A program made the position numbers and the translations under genes. The notes beneath the pieces are model-generated. The model saw only the letters and a program-made list of their open reading frames with translations, was not told the DNA's origin and did not search any database. Positions 7,879 to 15,971 of a DNA stretch of 64,000 nt are shown in pieces. Within the stretch, counting starts at the first letter, position 1. Each line of letters begins with the position of its first letter. The stretch spans positions 1-64,000 of the forward strand of contig RXGA01000002.1 in NCBI GenBank assembly GCA_004028775.1, in the 5' to 3' direction. Source of the DNA: Candidatus Methanosuratincola subterraneus. GTDB lineage: Archaea; Thermoproteota; Methanomethylicia; Methanomethylicales; Methanomethylicaceae.

Positions 7879-9007
7879 CCCCGACTCGCTTATTTTTGCC
7901 AACCCTGACGGCGATGGGCAGCGAGGCTGCAGCGACAAGGGAAAGGGCGAGGAATGTGGCCCCAGAGCCGAAGAGGAACCCCACGTAGCCCATCGTGACA
8001 GGGCCCAAGAACTCCCCGAATCCTATCGCGGCCTCGAATATCCCTGCACCTGCGCCCTTCGAGGGAAGCTCGAGCATCCGCGCCAGCGCATAGGCGTAGA
8101 GGAGCCCGAGCGCGGACCCGAAGAGGATCGCCATGGCGAAGAACCCGAAAAGGGTCGGGAATGCCCAGCCGATGATCGCCGAGACGAGGAGGAGGATCAT
8201 CCCCAGGACGACCGAATTCCTCCTCAGGAAACGCCCGTACAGCATGAACGAGATCGTCCGCATCCCGCTCGCGCTCCCGACGATGTACCCAGCCACCGAG
8301 GCTGCGACGCCCACGCTCACGGCGTAGGGGGGGAGCAGGAAGTAGTAGGTGAGCATTGCGAACCCCCAGATGATCATGATGTAGACCAGCCCTGAGACGC
8401 CGCGCGGGGGCACATGCTCGTCCACGGGATCGGGCTCAGGTTTGCCTTGCGGCATCCTGATCGTCAGGATAACGAGGATGCCACAGATGACAAGGATTGA
8501 TGCCAGGGCGAAGGCATGCGCCAGGCTCAATGCCGAGAGGACCGCGCCCATGAGGAAGGGCCCAGCGGTGTAGCCCGCGCTCCACGCGACGCTGTAGTGC
8601 CCGACCTGGCGGTCCAGCCCGCCTCCCCCGCTCCTGTCCGCGACGAACGCCTCGGCAGAGGGCCATATCGAGGAGAAGGCGATCCCCTCGAGGCAGCGCA
8701 GCGCCCCGAGGACGAGGATGTCTGCGGTCGAGACGTAAGCCAGGATCACGAAGAAGTAAAGGGCGAGCCCGCCCACGAGCAGGGGCTTCCGCCCGACCCT
8801 GTCGGATACCCTGCCGAACAGGATCGACCCGATGATGTACGGGAGGGCCAGGACCGCTCCCAGGATCCCGAGCTCCCAGTCGTTGGCATTCAGCGAGAGC
8901 TTCAGGTACAGCGGGACGGCGGGCGACATTATCCCAAACGCAGTCGAGAACACGGCTACTGCCACGTAGAACAAGGTCAGCTGCGCTCTCTCCAATGGGT
9001 TGGGCAT
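7853..9007 (-). CDS. Major facilitator superfamily transporter
   Basis: 384 residues with about twelve hydrophobic segments in two halves separated by a charged loop (PQGKPEPDPVDEH). The loop after helix 2 carries the MFS signature GRVSDRVGRKPLL. Such 12-helix carriers move small solutes, often drugs or sugars, by proton exchange; the substrate cannot be read from sequence. It stands alone, convergent with the thioredoxin gene. Confidence 0.85.
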   Translation of the reverse strand: MPNPLERAQLTLFYVAVAVFSTAFGIMSPAVPLYLKLSLNANDWELGILGAVLALPYIIGSILFGRVSDRVGRKPLLVGGLALYFFVILAYVSTADILVLGALRCLEGIAFSSIWPSAEAFVADRSGGGGLDRQVGHYSVAWSAGYTAGPFLMGAVLSALSLAHAFALASILVICGILVILTIRMPQGKPEPDPVDEHVPPRGVSGLVYIMIIWGFAMLTYYFLLPPYAVSVGVAASVAGYIVGSASGMRTISFMLYGRFLRRNSVVLGMILLLVSAIIGWAFPTLFGFFAMAILFGSALGLLYAYALARMLELPSKGAGAGIFEAAIGFGEFLGPVTMGYVGFLFGSGATFLALSLVAAASLPIAVRVGKNKRVGATPSRGAP

Positions 9008-9079
9008 CGCTCCTTCGGGCTCCTGGCAATTAACCTAGGAGCGAGTAGGCAGCCGCTTTTAAAAGCTTTTTACAGCAGG

Positions 9080-10696
9080 TCACCTGATGAATGTGAACGA
9101 GACGAAGCATATCGCCAGGGCTATTGCGGAGTGGTATGTGGCGTAGACGCTCATGTCCACGATCTTTGCGATCAGGAGCCCGACCACGAATGCTGTGAGG
9201 ACTACCACCATCATGCCTGTGTCGGCTATCAGGGCAAGGGTCGCTGCGTTGGGCAGCACGGCGATTGGGGTCGATCCGAAGGACATGCTGCCCAGCGAGG
9301 GCAAGAGCATGTTCGCCATGAAGACCATTACCGCCGAGAGGAATGCCGGCGTAGCATAGCCGAGGAAAGAGTAGGTCCGCGTCGTGCTCTTCGCCTTCGA
9401 TTTCTCGATGACTACGCTGTTCACGAAGCCGGTGAGGTTCTCGAGGACCTCCGGGGTGCCGCCCCCGGTGTCGACTATCTCGCTCAGGATGAAGAAGGTG
9501 TACCTGCAGAGCCAGCTCCTCACGGCCATCTTCTCCGCGACGCGCCTGAGCGGCATGTTCATCTCGAGGTGCTCAGAGACCCTCTTCAGGAGCCTGTCGA
9601 AGACCTTGTTGTACTGGCGCTGCTTCGAGAGGTTGATGAGCGCCTGGCTGATGTCGTACCCGATCTTCATCATCTCGGTGATGTCCCTCAGGAAGTTCGG
9701 GAGCGCCTTCTCGACCTTGGAGACCTCGCTCTGCTCCCTCAGGTACTCAGCCCCCGTGATCACCGAGAATATCAGGAGGGTCGCAGCCAGCCAGTACGCC
9801 AGGGGCTGGATCAGGAAGAAGGTCGCGGCGCCGAATGCAGCCGCCGCTATGATGGCTATTGATAGCGCGCGGTTCATGTCGTACGAGTCGTAGAACTTCG
9901 GCTGGGAGAAGTGTATCCCGAATATCATGAACCCGCCGAGGAGCGGGAGGATAAGGTAGCCGTACAGCTGCATCATCACGACGCTGTAGTTGCTCGCGAA
10001 CGCGACAGACATGGCGATGAGCAGGGAGGGGAACATGAGGAAGACCGAGAGGGAGATCTCGCCAAGCGTGCTCGCGGACTCGGCGTAGCGCCTCCACTTC
10101 TCGATCACCGATGCGAGGCCGTCCTTGACCTTCGAGTTCAGGTAGACGACAAGGTCCCCGCCGCTCCTGAGTACGGAAGTGTAGCCGAGGAAGATCGTCT
10201 TGACGTTTTCGTCCGGGTGCTGCTTCGCCACATTCTCGATCGCCGCGAGGGGGTTGTGGGAGAAGAACATATAGTCCCTTTTCACGACGAGCGCCTCCCG
10301 CTTTATCTTCGGGAGTATCCGCCACTCCGCGAGCCTGTCGAGGGCGCTGAAGAGGGAGAGCCCCGCTGCTTGTATCGTGGCAGCATAGACCATGAAGAAC
10401 GGGAATTCGTTCCCCGTGTCGCTCTTCCTGTTCGAGATCTTCACCTTCACTTCCATTATGGGCAGGAGCACAATTATGAAAGGGGAGAGCACAAGGAGGA
10501 GCGCGAGCGGGTTCCTGAGGGCCAGGAAGAGTACGACCCCGGAGGGCATCAGGGCTGCGAGCGTCAGCAGGAAGAGGGCGCTGTAGAACTTGGAATAAAC
10601 GGTGGGGTTGAGGAACATCAGCGCCTTGGGGATCTCGTCCTTGACGGAGTTCTCGAGCACCCTCGAGATGTACCGGATGAGCGGCTGGTCCCCCAT
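9080..10696 (-). CDS. tadC: Type IV pilus assembly membrane protein, TadC/FlaJ-like (main part)
   Basis: About 538 residues from the ATG at 10696: a type II secretion F-domain protein with two cytosolic T2SF units and several membrane helices, ending near a final helix at the C-terminus. It is the platform protein that works with the ATPase encoded upstream. The ATG at 10696 has no Shine-Dalgarno, and good coding sequence (GRGKRYLSHLPSWMGDQP) continues upstream in this frame to about 10735, where it abuts the end of the 2-helix ORF starting at 10986. One added G near 10733 would join both into a single protein of about 635 residues. The frame is also open to 11437, but that part is a shadow of the ATPase gene. 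Confidence 0.85.
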   Translation of the reverse strand: MGDQPLIRYISRVLENSVKDEIPKALMFLNPTVYSKFYSALFLLTLAALMPSGVVLFLALRNPLALLLVLSPFIIVLLPIMEVKVKISNRKSDTGNEFPFFMVYAATIQAAGLSLFSALDRLAEWRILPKIKREALVVKRDYMFFSHNPLAAIENVAKQHPDENVKTIFLGYTSVLRSGGDLVVYLNSKVKDGLASVIEKWRRYAESASTLGEISLSVFLMFPSLLIAMSVAFASNYSVVMMQLYGYLILPLLGGFMIFGIHFSQPKFYDSYDMNRALSIAIIAAAAFGAATFFLIQPLAYWLAATLLIFSVITGAEYLREQSEVSKVEKALPNFLRDITEMMKIGYDISQALINLSKQRQYNKVFDRLLKRVSEHLEMNMPLRRVAEKMAVRSWLCRYTFFILSEIVDTGGGTPEVLENLTGFVNSVVIEKSKAKSTTRTYSFLGYATPAFLSAVMVFMANMLLPSLGSMSFGSTPIAVLPNAATLALIADTGMMVVVLTAFVVGLLIAKIVDMSVYATYHSAIALAICFVSFTFIR

Positions 10697-10986
10697 CCAC
10701 GAGGGCAGGTGGCTGAGGTAACGCTTCCCTCGCCCTTCTTCTTCCCCTCCTCCTTCGACTCCTCGGATTGCTTCAAGGCGAAAGGCTCCCTGGTCCCGAG
10801 GTAGAGCCGCCCCCTGAGGGCTACGATCACCGTCAGCACGACCGTGACAACCAGCACGCCTATTGTCGGGAAGGTGAACATGACGCCAACGTCGAGCAGG
10901 AGCTCGGCTGCGAGGGTGCCGAACGCGACGGCGACCGAGATCAGCGCGAGCGCCAGGGGGGTGTTCTTCCTCAGGCCTTTGGGCAT
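10618..10986 (-). CDS. N-terminal piece of the TadC/FlaJ-like protein (frameshifted)
   Basis: The first roughly 85 residues (two membrane helices, then a Lys/Glu-rich cytosolic stretch SEESKEEGKKKG) look genuine. After about 10730 the frame encodes Arg/Ser-rich sequence that is only the out-of-frame reading of the TadC gene. The true product is probably the N-terminus of the downstream protein, separated by one missing base in the G run around 10731-10735. A separate small two-helix membrane protein is the alternative. The ATG at 10986 lies 9 bases after the ATPase stop, so it is in the pilus operon. Confidence 0.6.
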   Translation of the reverse strand: MPKGLRKNTPLALALISVAVAFGTLAAELLLDVGVMFTFPTIGVLVVTVVLTVIVALRGRLYLGTREPFALKQSEESKEEGKKKGEGSVTSATCPRGWGTSRSSGTSRGCSRTPSRTRSPRR

Positions 10987-10995
10987 TGGCTGGGA

Positions 10996-12414
10996 TCACT
11001 TCCTTGAGACGTAGTACTTCTTTATCTCCTCGGCGACCTGCCCGTACTCGAGGATGTTCCTGGAAACGAGATCCTCGATGAATTTGGTCCTCCTCGCGAG
11101 CTCGTTGACCATCTGCCTCTTCGTGAGGCCTATCATCATTGCTATCTTCTCGAGCTTCTGGCTGGACTTCACGACGGCCGACGGCTCGAGGGGATAGTGC
11201 TTGTCGTCCTCCACGTGCCACTCGAAGATCTTGTTGCTGGCGACCTCGTTCGGACCCTTTACGCCCGTGATCTCGTCGAGCTCGATGACGCGCCTGATTG
11301 GCTTCTTCCCAGGGAGCCTGAGCATCCTGGAGATTGCGACGCAGCTGATGAGGGGCAGGAATGAGGGGGATGCGTTTATGGGCGGGGTGGTGAGCCTCAT
11401 CACCATCGACTCGATCGAGTCGCCGTGGAAGGTGCACCCGCCGCCGTGCCCGGTGGCAAGCGCCTGGATGAAGACGTAGGCCTCCTCGCCCCTGATCTCG
11501 CCGACGATTATGAACTGGGCTCTCTCCCTCAGGGATAGCTTCACCAGGTCGTAGAGCCTTATCTCGGTCTTCGACTCTGCGATCGAGTATGTGTGCCTCG
11601 CGACGAGCGGCTTCCAGCCCATGTGCGGCAGCCTGAGCTCGGGCGTGTCCTCTATGGTGACTATCTTCCAGTGCGGCGGCAGTAGCGAGGCCAGCGCGTT
11701 GAGGAGGGTGGTCTTCCCGCTTGCCATCTCACCGACTATGAACGTGGACCCACGGTTCTCCAGGATCATCCACCAGTAGGCGGCCATCAGGGGCGATATG
11801 CTCCCGAACTTGACCAGGTGGCAGAGCGTGAGGGGGTCGGTCCTGAACTTCCTTATGGTGAGGCTCGACCCGAACGGGGTCACTTCGTTGGCGAAGGTGA
11901 GCGCGCACCTGTGCCGCTCTGGAAGCGACCCCTCTGAGATGGGGAAGGCTGTCGAGATGTGCCTCTTAGCCTTGTGAGCGAAGAGCATGATGCTCGATTG
12001 TAGGGACTCCTCGTCGTTGAAGGCTATGTTGGAAGTAAGCCAGTCCAAGTATGAGTAGTCCCTGTGGAAGACCCAGACCGGCTTGTTCGATCCCGCGAGC
12101 GATATGTCCTCGATCTTGCCGTCCTTGATCAGCACGTCGAAGACCCCGTACCCGAGAACGTCCCTGATCACGTAGTACTTTATCTTCTCGAGCTGCTCCG
12201 GCGGGATCTCGATCTTCATCTCCTCGACCGCGTGCCTCAGCCTCTCCTCGAGTATCCTGATTGGCTCCTTCTCCTCTGTCGGCGGGAGCGTGTAGTAGAT
12301 CGCATTCATGAGGAGGTTATAGACGTACATGTCCTCCTCGCCCATGGGGGGCTCGGTGACCCAGTAATACCCGTCCCCAAGGACCTGGTATATCCCGACC
12401 TTTGCCCCGCCCAC
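10996..12414 (-). CDS. tadA: Type IV pilus/secretion ATPase (TadA/GspE/FlaI-like)
   Basis: 472 residues from the GTG at 12414. Walker A is GEMASGKTT, the Walker B region is FIIVGEIRGEE, and the His box reads ATGHGGGCTFHGDS. It powers pilin insertion at the membrane platform TadC. The real start is probably upstream: the frame stays open to the TAA at 12547-12549 and encodes a typical N-terminal stretch (FVQPLPKDAELLEEYAVGGA). There is no ATG, GTG or TTG in that stretch, but an ATT at 12540 sits 9 bases after GGGGG (12550-12554), so a rare ATT start overlapping the pilin gene end is plausible. Confidence 0.92.
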   Translation of the reverse strand: MGGAKVGIYQVLGDGYYWVTEPPMGEEDMYVYNLLMNAIYYTLPPTEEKEPIRILEERLRHAVEEMKIEIPPEQLEKIKYYVIRDVLGYGVFDVLIKDGKIEDISLAGSNKPVWVFHRDYSYLDWLTSNIAFNDEESLQSSIMLFAHKAKRHISTAFPISEGSLPERHRCALTFANEVTPFGSSLTIRKFRTDPLTLCHLVKFGSISPLMAAYWWMILENRGSTFIVGEMASGKTTLLNALASLLPPHWKIVTIEDTPELRLPHMGWKPLVARHTYSIAESKTEIRLYDLVKLSLRERAQFIIVGEIRGEEAYVFIQALATGHGGGCTFHGDSIESMVMRLTTPPINASPSFLPLISCVAISRMLRLPGKKPIRRVIELDEITGVKGPNEVASNKIFEWHVEDDKHYPLEPSAVVKSSQKLEKIAMMIGLTKRQMVNELARRTKFIEDLVSRNILEYGQVAEEIKKYYVSRK

Positions 12415-12527
12415 CGCATACTCCTCAAGCAGCTCGGCATCCTTTGGCAGGGGCTGGACGAAGTCGCCTGCCTTGTGCAGGGTGAACTCCCTAGTCAGGT
12501 ATCTCTTGTCAATTTTCGAGTTCGAGT

Positions 12528-13010
12528 TCAGTTTCTGAATATTACATTACCCCCTTCAACAACTATGACAAACGCATTGTCCCTCGATGTGATTATCATG
12601 ATGGTGGCATTGGAGCGTGCGGTATCGATCCCAGTGATGCTGTAATTGTACTCGGTCATGCCCGGGTTAAGAACTATGGGGATCGAGGCGATGGGGTTGA
12701 TCACGAGGGAGTTGCTCGTCTTGTTGTGCACGACGATCTGGGTGATCTTTATCGAGGAGCTGCAGGTGTTGGTAATGTTCAACCTGAGCGGGTTGCCTGC
12801 GGCGTAAGTGAAATACAGCGACTCAGAAGAGCGCTCCCTTTCGAGGTTGCTCAAGTAGTCTGCGCTCCTGACATACGAGGAGTATTCGGCTGCCACTATT
12901 GCGATTATTGAGGTGAGCGCCACGATTGCCAAGACGAAGAGTATGGCGCCTATGACGTTAGTTATGCCCTTCCTGTCCTTGTGGAGAGATTGCCTGGCCA
13001 TACCGATCAC
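12528..13010 (-). CDS. Type IV pilin-like protein
   Basis: 160 residues with an archaeal class III signal peptide: basic leader ending KDRKG, then ITNVIGAILFVLAIVALTSI as the hydrophobic pilus-core helix. Cleavage would follow the Gly. The rest is a beta-rich, Asn/Thr/Ser-rich domain with several N-glycosylation sequons (NIT, NKT, NYS, NAT). It is probably a minor or structural pilin of the adjacent ATPase/TadC machine. Its 5' end overlaps the preceding pilin gene by 4 bases, and its 3' end overlaps the likely extended ATPase reading frame. Confidence 0.8.
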   Translation of the reverse strand: MIGMARQSLHKDRKGITNVIGAILFVLAIVALTSIIAIVAAEYSSYVRSADYLSNLERERSSESLYFTYAAGNPLRLNITNTCSSSIKITQIVVHNKTSNSLVINPIASIPIVLNPGMTEYNYSITGIDTARSNATIMIITSRDNAFVIVVEGGNVIFRN

Positions 13011-13447
13011 ACCCTGAACTCTGCAGAGATCACGTTGTTCCTCTCGGTGATCAGCGATATGACGTGGACGGATTCGGTCGAGAGGCTGACATTTACCCTG
13101 ATCACTGAGACCTGCCCGACCGGGATAGTCTGGGGCGAGAATGAAGTGATGTTGGTGTCTATCACCACCCGATCTATGGTCGCATTCCTTGCACCGTAAT
13201 TCGAGACTACCAGGTAGAGCGCAGTGTTCGCGCCCGACCCATTCTGGAAGGCATAGACGATCGAGAGCCGCTCGTAGTTCTGCTCGCTTCCAGCCCTGAA
13301 TATGCCGGAGAGCAGCCCTGTCTGCCCCGAGTAATACAGGTTGAAGCCTTGGATGTATATCGCCATCGCGACCAGAGTGATTGTGAGTAGCGCAAGCGTA
13401 GCAACTACCTCAGAGACGCCCCGCCTGCCCCTGGTCATGCCCATCAC
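13007..13447 (-). CDS. Type IV pilin-like protein
   Basis: 146 residues. The leader RGRRG precedes VSEVVATLALLTITLVAM, a class III signal peptide and core helix. The ectodomain is short and rich in beta-prone segments with sequons NGS, NAT, NIT, NVS. It is sandwiched by 4-base overlaps (13007-13010 and 13444-13447) between two other pilin-like genes, so the four are made together. Its role, structural or accessory, cannot be told from sequence. Confidence 0.8.
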   Translation of the reverse strand: MMGMTRGRRGVSEVVATLALLTITLVAMAIYIQGFNLYYSGQTGLLSGIFRAGSEQNYERLSIVYAFQNGSGANTALYLVVSNYGARNATIDRVVIDTNITSFSPQTIPVGQVSVIRVNVSLSTESVHVISLITERNNVISAEFRV

Positions 13448-14625
13448 CTAAGGTTGGTGTAAAGCGCGAGCATCAGCGAGAGAGAACCGGTTTCAAACTC
13501 GCTCAGGAGGTTGCTCGGCCCGCCCCAGTGCACGTAGTACCCTGATCCGATGATGAAGCTCCTCGCAGCGGTCTGGCTGTCGCCATCTCGCTTCTGGTAG
13601 AAAACGAACTTGGTCTGGGGCAGGTCGGACGGGGGCAGGACGATCGGGTATCCGAACCGCATCTCGTCTGGCAGAGTCCTGAAATTGGTGACGGTGAGGA
13701 AGTAGTTCAGGCTGTTACCGTCTGTCTCAGTGAGCACGCAGTCAACCAGCTCCATCGGTGCATTGCTGGAAGAGATCGTGACGTGGTCAGTGTTGAAGAA
13801 CCATTCTATCCCCTTGTCAGAATTGAGGGGGACCTTGCGGGAGCCGTCAGAAAGGAGCGAGAACGGCTCTCCTCCCACATGGACCCAAGTCCAGCTGTGG
13901 TTGCCAATGATGTAACTCAGGTTCCTGAGGAACTGCTGGGGGCTGTCTACCCCCTGCGGAGGCACCGGGGTCCCGCCGCCATATGGGTTGATTACCATAA
14001 TACCGTCCATAGGGTTTGCAAGTATCGACTGCCACCTAGACATCGTAGTGACCTTCTCGTATGGTATCCCAAGCCTTATTGCGGCATCCTCAGCCCCTGC
14101 GACTATTGCAGAGAAATTGGTCACGCCATTGTAGCCAACGATCGCGGAAAAGCCATCAATGGCAAGTATGATGAGCTTATTCCTTGAGAACTCGACGCCC
14201 TTGCACTCGACCACCCCCGAAGTCCCAATGTCGCTTCCGCCAGAGACCTTGACTGCGTAGCCATTGCCCACGAAGAATTTGCTGCCAACCAACCCTGAGG
14301 AGCTGACTGTTGTCTCGCCCCTGGGGGGAACGCGCACGTTGTCCACCCTTATCGCAGGGAGGCCGTCCTCCCCGATCACGCTGACGGACAGGGCAAGCTC
14401 GCGGTCTGTGTTGCTGCGGATTGTGACCTTGAATGAGGCGTACCCGTAGTGCTTCATCAGCATGGCGTCCTGGATGATCAAATCCTCAGGGGCCGGATTG
14501 TAAACGACTCTGTTCAACTCGACCGCGAAGATACCCGTCGTGAGGAAGGCTATTCCCATCAGCACTGCCACTGCAAGTATTGGGACTATCCCCTTATCCT
14601 TTCTTCTGCTCACCTGCCCATGCAA
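13444..14625 (-). CDS. Large pilin-like protein with extended ectodomain
   Basis: 393 residues. A short basic leader (VSRRKDKG) precedes IVPILAVAVLMGIAFLTTGIF, again a class III signal peptide pattern. The remaining ~350 residues form a large extracellular domain: a beta-rich part (SVSVIGEDGLPAIRVDNV) and then an alpha/beta part with a predicted Rossmann-like strand (KLIILAIDGFSAI), a Gly-rich loop (MVINPYGGGT) and WTWVHVGGEP. I do not recognise the ectodomain. Its size and place among small pilins suggest a tip adhesin or receptor-binding subunit, which is inference. Confidence 0.75.
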   Translation of the reverse strand: MHGQVSRRKDKGIVPILAVAVLMGIAFLTTGIFAVELNRVVYNPAPEDLIIQDAMLMKHYGYASFKVTIRSNTDRELALSVSVIGEDGLPAIRVDNVRVPPRGETTVSSSGLVGSKFFVGNGYAVKVSGGSDIGTSGVVECKGVEFSRNKLIILAIDGFSAIVGYNGVTNFSAIVAGAEDAAIRLGIPYEKVTTMSRWQSILANPMDGIMVINPYGGGTPVPPQGVDSPQQFLRNLSYIIGNHSWTWVHVGGEPFSLLSDGSRKVPLNSDKGIEWFFNTDHVTISSSNAPMELVDCVLTETDGNSLNYFLTVTNFRTLPDEMRFGYPIVLPPSDLPQTKFVFYQKRDGDSQTAARSFIIGSGYYVHWGGPSNLLSEFETGSLSLMLALYTNLR

Positions 14626-15080
14626 AAGACCCTCACCTCTGCCATCCTTCCGTAATTCGCATCAGTCAGATCTATCCTGTACTCGTTCCCTATGCTGAAT
14701 GTGCTGCCAAGCGTCTGGCTCTCAAGCACGAACGAAGCCGACCCTTGGGGGGCTATGGTCTGCGCCGATCCTGCAGAGTACGGGGTCAAAGCAGAGTCGT
14801 AGAGCGTGCAGCTGAGGGTCAGCGGGCAACTGCCGGTGTTCTTCAAATTGACTATGAGGAGGAGGTAATTGTCCTGCTTCAGGAGGACCGCCTTAGTGAC
14901 AGCGATCGAAGGCACAGGCGAAGAGAGGCGCGAGGAGATCAGTGGGGATATCGCGGCAACTGCCACAATAGTGATAGTGCACAAGAAGATTGTGGAGATA
15001 ATAGGGGACACTCCTCTCTTTGATCGTTTTGAACCTCCAGCGAAGGAGGAGAGCAGCCTATAGGGTCGGCTGCCGGTCAT
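14610..15080 (-). CDS. Type IV pilin-like protein
   Basis: 156 residues; the first gene of the pilus operon. The leader KRSKRG is followed by VSPIISTIFLCTITIVAVAA, a class III signal peptide resembling archaellin and DUF1628-type pilins. The ectodomain has two Cys in GSCPLTLSC that could form a disulfide. Its 3' end overlaps the large pilin-like gene by 16 bases. A TATA box at 15106-15113 suits a leaderless start at 15080; an internal start is possible because the first 20 residues are not needed for the signal peptide. Confidence 0.78.
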   Translation of the reverse strand: MTGSRPYRLLSSFAGGSKRSKRGVSPIISTIFLCTITIVAVAAISPLISSRLSSPVPSIAVTKAVLLKQDNYLLLIVNLKNTGSCPLTLSCTLYDSALTPYSAGSAQTIAPQGSASFVLESQTLGSTFSIGNEYRIDLTDANYGRMAEVRVFCMGR

Positions 15081-15105
15081 ACTTTCCCATACCCCATATA
15101 TACCG

Positions 15106-15113
15106 TTATATAA
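15106..15113 (-). promoter_or_regulatory. TATA box of the pilus operon
   Basis: TTATATAA lies 26-33 bases ahead of the ATG at 15080 on the minus strand. All six pilus genes down to 9080 follow in the same direction with overlaps or gaps below 10 bases, so this is likely the promoter for the whole operon. Confidence 0.55.
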
Positions 15114-15194
15114 TTCGGGAAGGGAGTTTATATTCTTTTTCTATTTAACAGAATAACTGAAAAACAACAAGACAAATATAGGGCAGCCTCGGGC

Positions 15195-15971
15195 TCAGAA
15201 GGCAGGCGAAGACGAGACGCCCAATTCCCTGCACCGCGCCTGGATCTTTCGGTACACGCTGCGGTAATCGAACGTGGCAATGCTTTCGAAGTAGCTGCCT
15301 GGCATGACGCTCCTGAGCCTGAGGCTGACGAGCGGCTTCAGGTTTATCCTGTCGTAGAGCAGCCTGCTGCCAGACGTTGCCGCAGCCTCCACGATCCCGT
15401 TGATATCATCATCTGAGTCGTTGAACCCGTGGATTATGGGCCCATAGAAGATCCATGTCTTGATCCCGGCCCTGCTCAGTTGACCGATGGCGCGGAGGCG
15501 GGATGCAGGGTCAGGGGCGCCTGGCTCGAACATATCCCTGAACTCCCCCCTCAGCGAAGCGATCGTGAAACCCACCTCGGCTTCCATGCCCCTTAGCACG
15601 TCGAGATCCCTGAGGGCCAAGGGGGACTTTGTCTGGATCGAAACAGGGAAACCCGCGCCCTTGAATATCTCGAGGGCCTCCCTGACGATCCCGAGATCTG
15701 CCTCCAACGGCTGGTATGGATCCGTCGAGGTGCTGATTCCGACTACCCCAGGCTTCGACTTTCTGATTTCAGACCTGAGCTTTTCGAGCACGCCATCCTT
15801 CGCCTCGACCTTGGCTGGCCACCGGGCGAATTTCCCCCTGAACAGGTCTGGGACGTAGCAGTACAAGCAGCCGTGACCGCACCCTACGTACGGGTTGAAT
15901 GTATAGTCAAGACCCGGAAGGCGGCTCCTGGAGAGGACCGTCTTGCACTTTGCGTATGCCCTGGCTGCCAT
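15195..15971 (-). CDS. Radical SAM protein, SplB/Rv2578c-like
   Basis: 258 residues from the ATG at 15971, preceded 6 bases away by GGAGG; the longer frame to 16052 lies inside nreA. The radical SAM cysteines appear in GCGHGCLYCYVPD (C-x3-C-x2-C), and STSTDPYQPLE plus IQTKSP are typical of the SplB/COG1533 group related to spore photoproduct lyase. The substrate is unknown; DNA or nucleotide repair is suggested by the direct coupling to nreA (the ATG overlaps the nreA stop). A short C-terminus ends the protein. Confidence 0.85.
   Translation of the reverse strand: MAARAYAKCKTVLSRSRLPGLDYTFNPYVGCGHGCLYCYVPDLFRGKFARWPAKVEAKDGVLEKLRSEIRKSKPGVVGISTSTDPYQPLEADLGIVREALEIFKGAGFPVSIQTKSPLALRDLDVLRGMEAEVGFTIASLRGEFRDMFEPGAPDPASRLRAIGQLSRAGIKTWIFYGPIIHGFNDSDDDINGIVEAAATSGSRLLYDRINLKPLVSLRLRSVMPGSYFESIATFDYRSVYRKIQARCRELGVSSSPAF

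Noticed and set aside
10725-10740. Programmed -1 ribosomal frameshift in tadC
   Set aside because: No X-XXY-YYZ slippery heptamer is present; a missing base is simpler.
10700-11437. Long N-terminal extension of the TadC frame up to 11437
   Set aside because: It runs antisense-frame inside the ATPase gene, with Arg/Glu/His-rich shadow sequence and no pilus-family residues. The real protein begins near 10696-10735 or at 10986 via a frameshift.
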